Of a stretch of DNA of 64,000 bases, positions 1 to 9,245 are shown piece by piece. The stretch is from Aeromicrobium sp. 9AM (GTDB lineage Bacteria > Actinomycetota > Actinomycetes > Propionibacteriales > Nocardioidaceae). Made by a program: the position numbers and the translations under genes. The notes beneath the pieces were generated by a model that ran no database searches, was not told the DNA's origin, and saw nothing but the letters and a program-made list of their open reading frames with translations. Each line of letters opens with the position of its first letter. Within the stretch, counting starts at the first letter, position 1. Location of the stretch: positions 1,597,458 through 1,661,457 of the forward strand of contig NZ_LR733304.1 in NCBI RefSeq assembly GCF_902506105.1, given 5' to 3'.

Positions 1-105
1 CCCATCGACCCCTCCCCTCCCCCGCCCGAAACATAGACCGTGGGTAAGGGCTCTTTTCTCTGCGGAGGGTTCAAAGTCTTTCGAACCGTCCCGAATGCCT
101 GCCGT

Positions 106-148
106 CAGCGAGATGCTGAGCGGCTTTCCGTAGTGCAGCGAGATGCTG
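106..148 (+). repeat. Short direct repeat upstream of terminase
   Basis: CAGCGAGATGCTG occurs at 106-118 and again at 136-148, 30 bases apart. Each copy contains the inverted half-sites CAGC and GCTG. It sits just before the terminase small subunit gene. It could be a regulatory or packaging-related site, but no function can be assigned. The rest of 1-166 shows no gene. Confidence 0.4.
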
Positions 149-166
149 CCGAAGGAGTGATCCCGA

Positions 167-640
167 ATGGCTTCTGGTGGTGCTCGTAATCGTTCCGGCC
201 CGCCGGCTGATGAGCGTTCCGGTCGTAGTGATCAGCGCGGCTACTCCCTGACCGCCTTGCCAGCGTCGTTCGATGGCGAGGTTCCGGCGTTCCCTCTCGC
301 TGAGGCTTCGGTCCGTGAGCTTGAGTTGTGGGAAGAGAAGTGGCGCGGCCCACACGGTGCGGCTTGGTCGCAGCCTTCGGAGCGGTGGCGTTGGTGGGAT
401 GTGGCGTTGTGGGTTCGCACGGCTGTTCGTTGCGAAGACCCCGAGGCTCCTGCCGCACTCCTCGGCAATCTCCATCGTCTCGGTGATCGTGCTGGCCTTT
501 CCACGGCTGGCCTTGCTGAGATGGGTTGGAAGGTTGCTGTCGATGAGACGGCTGGCAAGCGTTCCGAGAAGTCGACCACGGCAACGAAGCCGAAGTCGTC
601 TCGTGATCGCATGAAGGTCGTCGGCGGCAGTGGCCGTTGA
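167..640 (+). CDS. Terminase small subunit-like protein
   Basis: This 157-residue protein directly precedes and overlaps the large terminase subunit (stop at 638-640, next start at 630), which is the usual place for the DNA-recognition subunit of the packaging motor. The start ATG has GGAG about 9 bases upstream. The N terminus (MASGGARNRSGPPADERSGR) is a basic, glycine/proline-rich leader of the kind common in actinophage small terminases. The middle is tryptophan-rich and the tail is Lys/Arg-rich. No enzymatic motif is visible. The call rests mainly on position and the N-terminal pattern. Confidence 0.72.
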   Translation: MASGGARNRSGPPADERSGRSDQRGYSLTALPASFDGEVPAFPLAEASVRELELWEEKWRGPHGAAWSQPSERWRWWDVALWVRTAVRCEDPEAPAALLGNLHRLGDRAGLSTAGLAEMGWKVAVDETAGKRSEKSTTATKPKSSRDRMKVVGGSGR

Positions 641-2261
641 TGACCTGACTCTGGACTTTGATCCGCTGCACACGCTCGGGTTCTTGCGAGTCGACTGGAT
701 CGAGCGGCACTGCAAGGTGCCAGGTGGCGTGTATGAGGGCGACGATCTCGCGTTCAACGGTTGGCAACTCTACTGCTCGGTGAATCATCACCGGATCGTG
801 CCGGATGCGGTGGTCGATCCGCGCCGACTGCTGGCACCGTTTCACTACCGTCGATCAGTGGTCGTCGGGCCACAGAAGTGCGGCAAGTCTCCGTGGGGTG
901 CCGGCGAGCTTCTCTGTGACGGCGTCGGGCCCTCGCTGTTTGCGGGTTGGGCACTCGGCGACGAGGTCTACCGCTGCGAGGATCACGGCTGCGGTTGCGG
1001 CTGGGAGTACGAATACGCTCCCGGTGAAGCGATGGGTATCCCTCGCCGCAAGTCTCTGCTGGGTCTTTTGGCCTATGCGGAGTCGCAGACGCAGAACGTG
1101 TATGAGCCGCTGCAGACGATGATCCATTCGGGTCCGCTGAGTGAGTTCGTGTTCGTCCGTGAGGGCTTCATCCGCCTTCCGAATCGCGGCAAGATCGTCC
1201 CTCTGTCGGCTGCGGCCCGTTCGAAGCTTGGCCAGCCGCTTACGGGCGGGCTTGGTGATGAGTCGGGCCTGTACACCTCGAGCAACAAGGTTCTCGACAC
1301 GTGGCAGACGATGCGTCGCGGTATCGCTGCCATGCAGGGCCGGACGATCGAGCTTACGAACCCGTGGGATCCGATGGAGAACAGCGCGGCACAGCAGGCG
1401 TTCGAGTCTAAGCGGGATGACATCTTCCGGTACTACCGGAAGCCGCCCGCCGACCTGTCTTACGGGTCGAAGCGGGACCGTCACAAGATCCACGCCTACG
1501 TGTACGCCGATTCACCGTGGGTTGATCCGGCCGGCATTGACGCTGAGGCCGCTGAGCTTGTCGAGACCGACCCGACCCAGGCTGAACGGTTCTTCGGCAA
1601 CAGGCTGGTTCAGGGTCTCGGCGCTTTCATCGACGATGCGTTGTGGACGCGTCAGACCCGGCTTGAGATCATCCCCGACAAGCGGATCTCGCTTGGCATG
1701 GATGGCTCGGTGTCTGGTGACTGGACAGTCATCCGCGCCGAGACAATCGACGGCCACCGCTTCACCCCAACCTATGGTCCTGACAACCGGCCCACGATCT
1801 GGAATCCGGCCGAATGGAACGGCAACATCCCACGAGGCGAAGTTGTTGCCGCCGCGGACCAATTGTTCCGCGAGTTCAAGATCGCCCGATTCTACATCGA
1901 CCCGCGCCACTGGGAAACCCAGGCCGATGCGTGGGAGCTCGAGCATGGCGACGAAGTTGTGGTGCAGTGGCCGACGAACCAGATCGGGCGCATGTACCCG
2001 GCGCTGAACCGCTACCACACCGACCTTGTTGAGGATTCGACCACCCATGACGGGTGCGTCGTCACACGAACGCACGCGCTGAACGCCCGCAAGGTCGCGA
2101 AGGCCGGCGACCGGTACATCCTCGGGAAGCCCTCCGAACATCAGAAGATCGACGCCGAGATGGCTGACGTCCTCGCCCACGAAGCTGCAGCCGATGCCCG
2201 TGCTGGCGGTTGGGCGAGGATCCGCACCACCAAACCCCGCCGTATGGCCGTCATCCGCTGA
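630..2261 (+). CDS. Terminase large subunit (packaging ATPase/nuclease)
   Basis: The 543-residue protein is the motor that cuts concatemeric phage DNA and pumps it into the prohead. A Walker-A-like GPQKCGKS lies at residues 80-87, and GGLGDESG follows the coupling region. The C-terminal half contains the RuvC-like nuclease strand LGMDGS with Asp358, followed by a second acidic cluster. The GTG start overlaps the previous gene by 11 bases, implying translational coupling. Length and domain order fit actinophage TerL proteins, and the portal gene follows directly. Confidence 0.93.
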   Translation: MAVDDLTLDFDPLHTLGFLRVDWIERHCKVPGGVYEGDDLAFNGWQLYCSVNHHRIVPDAVVDPRRLLAPFHYRRSVVVGPQKCGKSPWGAGELLCDGVGPSLFAGWALGDEVYRCEDHGCGCGWEYEYAPGEAMGIPRRKSLLGLLAYAESQTQNVYEPLQTMIHSGPLSEFVFVREGFIRLPNRGKIVPLSAAARSKLGQPLTGGLGDESGLYTSSNKVLDTWQTMRRGIAAMQGRTIELTNPWDPMENSAAQQAFESKRDDIFRYYRKPPADLSYGSKRDRHKIHAYVYADSPWVDPAGIDAEAAELVETDPTQAERFFGNRLVQGLGAFIDDALWTRQTRLEIIPDKRISLGMDGSVSGDWTVIRAETIDGHRFTPTYGPDNRPTIWNPAEWNGNIPRGEVVAAADQLFREFKIARFYIDPRHWETQADAWELEHGDEVVVQWPTNQIGRMYPALNRYHTDLVEDSTTHDGCVVTRTHALNARKVAKAGDRYILGKPSEHQKIDAEMADVLAHEAAADARAGGWARIRTTKPRRMAVIR

Positions 2262-2272
2262 GAGGAGCCGCT

Positions 2273-3715
2273 GTGAAGCTGAGCGACCTTTCAGACGAGG
2301 ACTGGTTCAAGCGTCTGTCTGCGCGCCGCAACGCCAACACTGCGCAGATTCGCGACTGGTGGCAGCGGTACGACGGCGAACGGCTCCACTTGTGGGTGTC
2401 ACGGTTGCTCGCTGAGCAGGATGACCGCTTTCCTGCGTTGACGATCAACTGGCATGAGAAGTTCATCGACACTATCGACCGGCGTTGCATCACGGAGGGT
2501 TTCCGGCTGCCTGGTTCCGATGAGTTTGACGAGGATCTGTGGAAGATCTGGCGCCGCAACGATCTGCCTGAGTTCGAGTCCGAGAACAACGTGGCTTCGC
2601 TGGTCACGGGCGTCTCGTACATGGTGGTTGGCCCGTCTGATGAGGGCGCGTTGATCACTGTGGAGTCGCCGGATCAGATGGCGATCGAGATCGACCCGCG
2701 CACCCGCAAGACGGTTGCGTCGTTGCTGTTCTACAAGTCGGATCAGAACGCGACGACCGACGACCGGGCTGTGCTGCAGGTCGCTGGCACCAATGGTTCA
2801 CGGATGGTCGAGTTCGAGAACGGCAAGCCTGTCGGCGGTGGGCAGACGATGAAGTGGATGTCAGCACCGGCCAAGCTGCAGTCGTCTCCTGATGTGCCAG
2901 TGGTGCGGTTCCTGAACCGTCAACGCCAGCGTGTCGGTCGTTCCGAGCTCCGGGCCTTGGCGCCGCTCACCGATGCTGCGGACCTGATCGCCACCCACAT
3001 GCTCGCCACCTCGCACTTCCATGCGATGCCGAGGATGTTGGCGATCGACGTCGCTGAGGCGATGTTCTTCAATGACGACGGCTCGATCAACCGGGACGCG
3101 GTCAAGTCGGCGACAGGCACCCTGTGGGTTGTTCCGGCCGAAGCTGACGACGATGGTAAGACGCTGCCGAAGGATGAGCAGGGTCCGACACCGGACATCA
3201 AGCAGCTTCCGGCCGCGGATCTGCGGAACTTCCACGAGAGCCTGAGCAGCTTGGGTCGTATCGGTGCTGGCTTGTGTGACATGAACCCGGCACAGTTCGG
3301 GTTCGGCGTTGCGGACAACCCCGCATCGGCGGATGGTATCCGTGCCGCGAAGGAAGACATGACGACCCGTGTTGAGCGGGTCCACGTGAGCCGTGGCGCT
3401 GGTTACGCACGAGTCATGCGCCTCTCTGCTGCTGTCGAGGGCCGCGACCCTGCCGGCATGGAGTTGCTCGAGACCATCTGGCGGGACCCGTCGAAGCCCA
3501 CCAAGAGCGCGATGGCGGATGCGGCCACGAAGACTTACGCGGCCGGCATCTCAGACCTCCACCAGGCGCGTGTCGACTACGGCTACACGGCCACCACGAT
3601 CGCCGCCATGGAAGCGCGAGAAGAAGCGGCCGGCGTCCGAGAGGACGACGCGTTCAACCGCGCCAACCGGCCACTGACGGACGACGGCAGTGCAGTCAAC
3701 AGCGGCAACGCGTAA
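2273..3715 (+). CDS. Phage portal protein
   Basis: This 480-residue protein should form the dodecameric portal ring at the capsid vertex, where the terminase docks and the connectors attach. I chose the GTG at 2273 because AGAGGAG lies just upstream. An earlier in-frame start at 2210 would overlap the terminase by 51 bases. The sequence WYRYDGERLHLW-like N terminus, the NFHESLSSLGRIG segment and the DAADLIATHM region resemble SPP1 gp6-type portals. The next gene begins inside its 3' end. Confidence 0.88.
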   Translation: MKLSDLSDEDWFKRLSARRNANTAQIRDWWQRYDGERLHLWVSRLLAEQDDRFPALTINWHEKFIDTIDRRCITEGFRLPGSDEFDEDLWKIWRRNDLPEFESENNVASLVTGVSYMVVGPSDEGALITVESPDQMAIEIDPRTRKTVASLLFYKSDQNATTDDRAVLQVAGTNGSRMVEFENGKPVGGGQTMKWMSAPAKLQSSPDVPVVRFLNRQRQRVGRSELRALAPLTDAADLIATHMLATSHFHAMPRMLAIDVAEAMFFNDDGSINRDAVKSATGTLWVVPAEADDDGKTLPKDEQGPTPDIKQLPAADLRNFHESLSSLGRIGAGLCDMNPAQFGFGVADNPASADGIRAAKEDMTTRVERVHVSRGAGYARVMRLSAAVEGRDPAGMELLETIWRDPSKPTKSAMADAATKTYAAGISDLHQARVDYGYTATTIAAMEAREEAAGVREDDAFNRANRPLTDDGSAVNSGNA

Positions 3716-4688
3716 CCAGTACCGGACCCAGCAGCGCATCCAAAAGGATGCACTCGCGGACCTACGCCGAATCTGGCGCAGGATGGGTGGTGACTGGAAC
3801 ACGTCGTGGCAGCGGATCAGCCCCGACGTCGTCGGTGTCGTCTCCTCCGCGCAGTTGAAGATGGCGCGAGAGTCCACTGACTACATGACGGCGTTCCTTG
3901 CTGAGGTTGATCTGGCTGATCAGCCCGTAGGCGACGTTCGACCCGCCAGTCTTGCCGGATACTCGTCAGACGGCTACCCCTTGGACGGGTTGCTGTACGG
4001 GAGCGTGGTCGCGGCGCGTGAGGCCGCAGCCGAGAAGGGTCTGAACGCCCCTCAGGCGCTCCGTGAGGGCCTGTCGTGGCTTGGTCCGGTGGTCTCGTCC
4101 CAGATAGCAGACGTGGGCCGCACGGCGACGATGCTGGGAACGGCGACCCGGTCGAATCTGACCGGCTACACCCGGTTCTTGAACCCTCCTTCATGTCAGC
4201 GTTGCGCTGTGCTCGCGGGCCGTGTCTACCGGTACTCGGCCGGGTTCCGCAGACATCCAAAATGTGACTGCGTTCACCAGCCCGCAGCCGGTGTTGATTG
4301 GGCGAAATCTGAGGGTTTCGTGTTCGATCCGACTGCGGATCTGTCGCTCATCAAGGATCTGTCTCGAGCTCAGCGGGCCGCGATCGAGGCCGGTGGCGAC
4401 ATCAACCAAGTCGTGAACGCCCGTCGCGGGATGTCGATGGTCGGTGAGGGCGCGAAGCGCCGGCAGATCACCACATCGGGAACGTCGGCTCGTGGCGTGT
4501 TTGGCCGTGCTGAGATTGCCCGCACTGGTCAGATCACTCGGGGCACGGCTCGCACACAAGGCGCGGTGTCGAACTATCGGCTCAGTACGACGACCACGGC
4601 CCGCCTCACCCCGCAGCAGATTGCGAAGCAGGCGCGTTCACGTGACGAGCTGGTCGCGTACCTGCGTCGCTACTCCTACATCACGTAG
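3690..4688 (+). CDS. MuF-type minor head protein
   Basis: The 332-residue protein starts at a GTG inside the end of the portal gene. Its centre holds the cysteine-rich motif NPPSCQRCAVLAGRVYR followed by HPKCDCVHQP, a probable metal-binding signature of the MuF/SPP1 gp7 head-morphogenesis family. Such proteins enter the prohead with the portal and may be ejected with the DNA. Position between portal and scaffold supports the call. No toxin domain is seen beyond the MuF region. Confidence 0.82.
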   Translation: MQSTAATRNQYRTQQRIQKDALADLRRIWRRMGGDWNTSWQRISPDVVGVVSSAQLKMARESTDYMTAFLAEVDLADQPVGDVRPASLAGYSSDGYPLDGLLYGSVVAAREAAAEKGLNAPQALREGLSWLGPVVSSQIADVGRTATMLGTATRSNLTGYTRFLNPPSCQRCAVLAGRVYRYSAGFRRHPKCDCVHQPAAGVDWAKSEGFVFDPTADLSLIKDLSRAQRAAIEAGGDINQVVNARRGMSMVGEGAKRRQITTSGTSARGVFGRAEIARTGQITRGTARTQGAVSNYRLSTTTTARLTPQQIAKQARSRDELVAYLRRYSYIT

Positions 4689-4746
4689 GCCCCAGATTTC
4701 CCCGGACGCGAGATGCCCCGGGACTGACTCCGAGACGGAGTGCATC

Positions 4747-5361
4747 ATGGCTGAACCCACCACACCCACCCCCCAGGCTCCTGCTGCAGCGAAGCCTGCC
4801 GAACCCGCGGCCCCGGCGACACCGCCGGCCGCTGCAGCGAAGACCCCCGAGACGCCCAAAGCGCCACCGTGGGGCAGTGATGAGAACTTCAAGCCTGCAG
4901 AGGCGTGGGAGCTCATCCAGAACCTTCGCAAGGAAAAGGCCCCCGACACGTCGGCACTCGAGACGAAGGTGGCCGAAATGCAGGCATCAACAGAGGCCCG
5001 CAACAAGGCACTCGCCGAGGCTCTTGGTCTCACCGAACCCCCGAAGTCCGAAGACGCCCTGGCCGAGACGGTCAAGTCGTTGCAGGAGAAGTTCGAGGCT
5101 TCGCAGCGCGAGACCACACGGCTCCGTATAGCCGCCGAGAAGGGCGTCCCTGCGGAGTACCACCACCTCCTGACCGAGACGGACACGGAGAAGCTCACCG
5201 CCCAGGCCGAGATGGCCGCCGAGTACGCACGGCTCAAAGCCGCCGCTGCCGGCACCCCTGAGTTCCAGACCAATCCCGGTCAGGGCCAGGGCGGGGCACC
5301 CGGTTCCCCTGAGGCGCTCGCCGAAGCGGAATACGCCAAGTTCTATCCCCCTCCGAAATAG
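4747..5361 (+). CDS. Capsid scaffolding protein
   Basis: This 204-residue protein starts at an ATG with GGAG upstream. It is Ala/Pro/Glu-rich at the N terminus and then largely charged helix (repeated Lys-Glu-Ala runs, roughly residues 60-165), ending in a short FYPPP-like tail. That composition, and its place just before the decoration and major capsid genes, match phage scaffolding proteins that template the prohead and then leave. No protease motif is seen. Confidence 0.8.
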   Translation: MAEPTTPTPQAPAAAKPAEPAAPATPPAAAAKTPETPKAPPWGSDENFKPAEAWELIQNLRKEKAPDTSALETKVAEMQASTEARNKALAEALGLTEPPKSEDALAETVKSLQEKFEASQRETTRLRIAAEKGVPAEYHHLLTETDTEKLTAQAEMAAEYARLKAAAAGTPEFQTNPGQGQGGAPGSPEALAEAEYAKFYPPPK

Positions 5362-5373
5362 AAAGGCCATCTC

Positions 5374-5736
5374 ATGGCTGAGTATCTCCCGGTCTACAAG
5401 CCAGGTCAGGCGTTGACGCTCAAGGCGTCGACGACGATCACGGCGCGTCAGGTCGTCGCCATCTCTGGCGTCAACACTGTCGCCCCGGCTGGTGCCGCTT
5501 CAACCGCCGTTGTCGGTGTGGCCGCGTTTGACGCGGTCCTGAACGACAACGTCACCATCTACGCCGGTGGCGTCCAGGAAGTTCTGGCGTCCGGTGCAGT
5601 CACGGCCGGTTCCCCGGTCATCGCCGGTGCAGCCGGCACGGTCGTCGCGTCCGCCACGCCTCCCGCCGGCCAGCAGGTCGGTATCGCCCTTACGACCGGA
5701 ACTGACGTGGTTGTCCGCGTTCAGTTCGGCCGCTGA
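5374..5736 (+). CDS. Capsid decoration protein (DUF2190-like)
   Basis: The 120-residue, Val/Ala/Gly/Thr-rich beta protein begins MAEYLPVYKPGQALTLKAST. It has a repeated pattern of valine strands and no charged helices. This resembles the small decoration or head-fibre proteins that precede the major capsid gene in many actinophages. It would sit on the outer capsid surface. The assignment rests on composition and position. Confidence 0.72.
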   Translation: MAEYLPVYKPGQALTLKASTTITARQVVAISGVNTVAPAGAASTAVVGVAAFDAVLNDNVTIYAGGVQEVLASGAVTAGSPVIAGAAGTVVASATPPAGQQVGIALTTGTDVVVRVQFGR

Positions 5737-5755
5737 AAGCGAAAGGTAACCTCTC

Positions 5756-6673
5756 ATGGCTACTTATCCTCCGCAGGGTCTCAGCTACACAGACCCGCTG
5801 CTCACTGCCTCTCGCTTCCTGGCGAACCCGTTGTTCGTCGCGCGGCGCATTCAGGAGCTCGCCGACTTGCGTTACGTCGGCAACCTGCTCCTGAGCGGTC
5901 GTCAGGAGACGACCGGTGGCGCTGTCGGCTACGAGACCGTGGAAGGCATCTTCGCTGACGCTGCCCCCGAGGTCGTCTCCCCCGGCGCTGAGTACACGAT
6001 GACCACGATCAGCGACGGCCCTGCGGGTCTCGCTCGTGTCGTCAAGTCCGGCAAGGACACCCTCGTCACCGATGAGGCGATCAAGCGTCGCAACATGGAC
6101 CCCGTCGAGAAGGGCCTGCGCAAGCTGGTCAACTCGCAGGGCAAGGCCATCGACGGTTCGGTCATCTCGCTCATCGCTTCGGCAGTCACCGCATCCGCGG
6201 CGGCTGGCACAGCGTGGGCGACCTCGACGACCATCCTTCGGGACATCCTGAAGGCCAAGGCCGCGATCCAGGCGAACGGTCTGGGCTACGAGCCCAACGT
6301 CCTGCTCGTCGATGACAACGCGTGGGCACTCCTCGCGTCGGATCCGACGATCGCTGCTGCGATGGCTCGTGAGGACAAGAGCAACCCGGTCTACTCGGGT
6401 CGCTTCAGCATCCTCGCCGGCCTCGAGGTCATCCCGACGAGCACGGCGAACCTGCCGGGCGCTGTCGGTACGAAGGCGTGGGTTCTGGACACGAACCAGC
6501 TGGGCTTCATCGCGACCGAGGATCTCGGTGGCGGTTACCAGCAGGCCACGGACCTCGTCCAGTCGAAGGTCATGCGTGTCGACGAGAACGACGCGTGGCG
6601 CCTGCGTGCCCGCGCGAACTTCGCGCCGGTCGTGACTGACCCGCTGGCCGGCTACGCGATCACCGGCATCTGA
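5756..6673 (+). CDS. Major capsid protein (HK97 fold)
   Basis: The 305-residue protein follows the scaffold and decoration genes. It has the typical alternation of a helical N-arm (residues 1-50), an E-loop-like segment near ETTGGAVGYETVEG, and a C-terminal domain ending in RLRARANFAPVVTDPLAGYAITGI, a common ending in actinophage capsid proteins. A good ribosome site (GAAAGG) lies upstream. It should build the icosahedral shell. Confidence 0.92.
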   Translation: MATYPPQGLSYTDPLLTASRFLANPLFVARRIQELADLRYVGNLLLSGRQETTGGAVGYETVEGIFADAAPEVVSPGAEYTMTTISDGPAGLARVVKSGKDTLVTDEAIKRRNMDPVEKGLRKLVNSQGKAIDGSVISLIASAVTASAAAGTAWATSTTILRDILKAKAAIQANGLGYEPNVLLVDDNAWALLASDPTIAAAMAREDKSNPVYSGRFSILAGLEVIPTSTANLPGAVGTKAWVLDTNQLGFIATEDLGGGYQQATDLVQSKVMRVDENDAWRLRARANFAPVVTDPLAGYAITGI

Positions 6674-6882
6674 TGTCGGCGGCTGCGAAGAAGGCCGAGT
6701 CGAAGTCTGACTCGGAGGTCCGACCGGCCAAGGGTGACTACCGCGTCACCGCACCGCTGGTCGCCGTCAAGAACGGCAAGGGCAGCGTCGTCCACCTGTT
6801 CCGTGGCGACGTTGTTCCCGAGGGGACGCAGCAGGAGTCGATCGACCACCTGCTCGACCTCGAGTACATCAGCAACAAGTAG
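6673..6882 (+). CDS. Small head-region protein, unknown
   Basis: This 69-residue protein starts one base inside the capsid stop codon (TGATG), so it is translationally coupled. It has a charged, Lys/Ser-rich N terminus and an acidic C terminus (HLLDLEYISNK). A similar small charged protein is encoded at 8493-8708. Short genes of this kind commonly sit between capsid and connector genes. The function is not recognised. Confidence 0.7.
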   Translation: MSAAAKKAESKSDSEVRPAKGDYRVTAPLVAVKNGKGSVVHLFRGDVVPEGTQQESIDHLLDLEYISNK

Positions 6883-6897
6883 GAAGGCGGGACGGCC

Positions 6898-7305
6898 ATG
6901 GCTTACGCGTCAGCATCAGATGTTGAGGTAGAGCTCGGCCGTCCCGCGGTCTCCGCTGCCGAAACTGCGCAGTGGGAAGCATGGCTCGAGCGGGTGGAGC
7001 GTGCGATTCGTCGGCGCTTCACCCGTGAGGGCTACGACCTTGACGTACAGGTTGCCCTTGACGCGCCGACCGAGGAAGACGTCATCGATGTTGAGGTCGC
7101 CCGGGTCGTCGACAAGATCAACAACCCCACAAGCTCGACCTCGACCACAACTACCCGTTCGGTCGACGACGCTTCGATCTCGAACACGACCCGTCGCGAG
7201 GGTGTCGATACGGGTGAGGCTCTGACCATCACGGATGCGGAGTGGGTGTCGCTGTTGCCGGTGCGCCCGCGCCGGTCCAAGGCGTTCTCGATCCTTCCGT
7301 CATGA
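6898..7305 (+). CDS. Head-tail connector, adaptor type (Gp15/Gp19-like)
   Basis: The 135-residue protein begins MAYASASDVEVELGRP and continues with a helical segment (ETAQWEAWLERVERAIRRRF). This pattern is typical of the first connector ring placed after the capsid gene in actinophages (phage Gp19/Gp15/Gp42-like families). It should bind under the portal. It overlaps the next gene by 4 bases (ATGA). Confidence 0.75.
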   Translation: MAYASASDVEVELGRPAVSAAETAQWEAWLERVERAIRRRFTREGYDLDVQVALDAPTEEDVIDVEVARVVDKINNPTSSTSTTTTRSVDDASISNTTRREGVDTGEALTITDAEWVSLLPVRPRRSKAFSILPS

Positions 7306-7718
7306 CCGCAGATTTCGCCGCTCAGGTGGCGATCGGCCTGTCCGAGGGCCGCGCACTGGCCGAGTCGCTGATGACGGCGAGCATCACCGTGCGTTACAAG
7401 ACCAGCCGCATGACACAGGATCCAGTCACCGGCAAGGAAGTCCCGGTCATGGCGGTGCGGTTCACGTCGCCGGCCAAGTTCCAGACGACAGGGTCACTCG
7501 CTACGAGCGATGTGGACTCGGGTGGCCGGCGTGTGGCTGTCGACCAGCTGCAGATCCACTACCCGGTGAGCAAGCCGCAGGTTGAGCAGGACGACGAGAT
7601 CACCTGTGACACGAACCCGAACGATCCGCGGCTTGAGGGTCGCGTGTTCCTGGTTGGCGACCCGATGAACAAGACCTACGCCACCGCCACTCGCCTGAAT
7701 GTGAGGGAGAAGCCGTGA
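7302..7718 (+). CDS. Head-tail stopper-like protein (possibly DUF6093)
   Basis: This 138-residue beta-rich protein starts at the ATG that overlaps the previous stop (ATGA). Upstream in-frame starts are unlikely because of this coupling. The content (SITVRYKTSRMTQDPVTG, RVAVDQLQIHYPV) matches the small head-closure proteins found second in actinophage connector sets, some of which are catalogued as DUF6093. The family name is from memory and uncertain; the position is strong evidence. Confidence 0.65.
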   Translation: MTADFAAQVAIGLSEGRALAESLMTASITVRYKTSRMTQDPVTGKEVPVMAVRFTSPAKFQTTGSLATSDVDSGGRRVAVDQLQIHYPVSKPQVEQDDEITCDTNPNDPRLEGRVFLVGDPMNKTYATATRLNVREKP

Positions 7719-8092
7719 TCACTTTCGACACGCACGAGCTCTCCGCCCTGGCATCCGATCTGGGCAGGATGAGCGCCCGTTCCACCGGGGCGATGATCGG
7801 CGTCTTCAAGGCTGGTGGCGAGGAACTGGTGCAGACGTGGGCCGCGAATGCACGGTCGACGTCCGGTGAGCATGGCAAGCACTACCCCGACTCGATCGAC
7901 TCTGAGATGCAGATCGGCAAGGACATCGTCATCGAGGTCGGCCCGAACCCCGCAAAGCCTCAGGGTGGCATGTCGTTCGAGAACGGCTCGAGGAACCAGC
8001 CGCCGCACCTTGACGGTCAGCGCGCCGCGGACACAGTGATCCCCCTGATTGACCGACGCATCGACGCAGCCCTCGCCCATCTGGGGCTCTGA
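7715..8092 (+). CDS. Tail completion / HK97 gp10-like protein
   Basis: The 125-residue protein starts at a GTG overlapping the previous stop by 4 bases. An N-terminal helix (ELSALASDLGRMSARSTGAM) is followed by HYPDSIDSEMQI and a GGMSFENGSRNQPPHLD segment, the typical pattern of HK97 gp10-type neck proteins. It should act at the head-tail junction or in finishing the tail. Confidence 0.75.
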   Translation: MITFDTHELSALASDLGRMSARSTGAMIGVFKAGGEELVQTWAANARSTSGEHGKHYPDSIDSEMQIGKDIVIEVGPNPAKPQGGMSFENGSRNQPPHLDGQRAADTVIPLIDRRIDAALAHLGL

Positions 8093-8490
8093 TGGCTGCC
8101 GACCTACAGAAGACGGCCGTGGCTGCTCTGGTAGCGGCGTGGCGTCCTGAGTCGGTCTTCGCTGGCGGTGAGGTGCCTCTCGCTCCATCGACCCCTTACA
8201 ACGTGGTCTCTGCCAGTTCCGGTTCAGCGGAGAACTACAGCCTGTCAGCGCAGTTCGGCTCGCGTTCGTACCGCATCGCCGTGCAGGCATTCGGCGAAAC
8301 GGCGGGCGAGGTTGACTTCGCTGTTGCGAAGGCGGACGCCGCGTTCCTCGACAAGAAGCTGACCGTCACCGGATGGGATCTCACGACCGCGCAAGTCGAG
8401 GCCGCGTCACCCCTGCTGCGTGACACCGACATCGGCGAACTGCTCTACAAGACCGTCACCTACACCCTCACCGCCTACCCCACGGAGTGA
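8092..8490 (+). CDS. Tail terminator protein
   Basis: The 132-residue protein begins at an ATG sharing one base with the previous stop. A short helix (QKTAVAALVAAW) is followed by beta strands in which pairwise tail-tube joining is expected. Its position after the gp10-like gene and before the major tail protein is that of the tail terminator (gpU/gp17-like), which caps the tail tube and docks it to the head. Confidence 0.7.
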   Translation: MAADLQKTAVAALVAAWRPESVFAGGEVPLAPSTPYNVVSASSGSAENYSLSAQFGSRSYRIAVQAFGETAGEVDFAVAKADAAFLDKKLTVTGWDLTTAQVEAASPLLRDTDIGELLYKTVTYTLTAYPTE

Positions 8491-8492
8491 TC

Positions 8493-8708
8493 ATGACCAA
8501 CTTTGTCCGCGTCCGGGACAACGAGACCGGCCACGAGTACAGCGTCGCTGAATCTCGTTTCGACCTCGAGCCCGACCTCTTCACCAAGCTCGACAAGCCC
8601 GCGACGGACCCGACCGGGGAACCGCTGCCAGCGAAGCACAAGACCACCGTGGCCAAGAAGGCTGCGGAAAACAAGGCCGCTGCGTCGGTCGACCAGAAGG
8701 AGAACTGA
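8493..8708 (+). CDS. Small tail-region protein, unknown
   Basis: This 71-residue charged protein (MTNFVRVRDNETGHEYSVAE) has a Lys/Ala-rich tail. I chose the ATG at 8493 because GGAG lies 5 bases upstream; a GTG 6 bases earlier overlaps that site. It resembles in style the 69-residue protein after the capsid gene. Such small genes often precede the major tail gene in actinophages. No function is known. Confidence 0.7.
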   Translation: MTNFVRVRDNETGHEYSVAESRFDLEPDLFTKLDKPATDPTGEPLPAKHKTTVAKKAAENKAAASVDQKEN

Positions 8709-8709
8709 C

Positions 8710-9237
8710 ATGGCAGCACCTACCAAGCCCGCGCTCGTCAAGGCGTTCGGCAACGAAAGCTGGATCTTCGTCCTCACCATCGCATCGAAGACCGCACCCA
8801 CCGCGGTCGAGATCGAAGCCGCCACCGGCATCAACCTGTCGTGCGCGCTTTTCGGCGACCAGGACGGCCTCTCGGGCACGACGGACAAGGTCACCCTGCC
8901 GCGGCGCTTGTGCGAGACGGTCACGTTTGAGTCGAACGGTGCCACATCGTTCTCGATGGCCGACATGGTCGTCAGCTTCGACGCTCAGGGCGCCCCGGCA
9001 TCGGCCGGCAAGAAGGCATGGGAGGCACTCGTCGACAACTCGAGCGGCTACCTCGTCCAGCGTCTCGGCAAGTCCGGCACCACGGTCGTCGCTGCCGGCG
9101 ACTACGTCAACGTCGTCCCGGTCCAGCTCGGCACGAAGGTTCCGACGAAGACCGGTACGGGCGCGGACGGTGTCGTCGCGTTCAGCCAGGCCGTGTCGAT
9201 CACGGACACCCCGGCGTTCAACGTCGCTGTGGTCTGA
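8710..9237 (+). CDS. Major tail (tube) protein
   Basis: The 175-residue protein starts at the ATG next to the previous stop (TGACATGG). It contains the pattern LPRRLCETVTFESNGATSF and ends with a beta-sandwich (VVAFSQAVSITDTPAFNVAVV), typical of actinophage tail-tube subunits. A strong terminator follows directly, as is usual after this highly expressed gene. The tail-assembly chaperones come next. Confidence 0.88.
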   Translation: MAAPTKPALVKAFGNESWIFVLTIASKTAPTAVEIEAATGINLSCALFGDQDGLSGTTDKVTLPRRLCETVTFESNGATSFSMADMVVSFDAQGAPASAGKKAWEALVDNSSGYLVQRLGKSGTTVVAAGDYVNVVPVQLGTKVPTKTGTGADGVVAFSQAVSITDTPAFNVAVV

Positions 9238-9245
9238 CCCCGGTT

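Noticed and set aside
4444..4746. Upstream extension of the scaffold gene
   Set aside because: It lies in another frame of the MuF gene; the ATG at 4747 has its own ribosome site.
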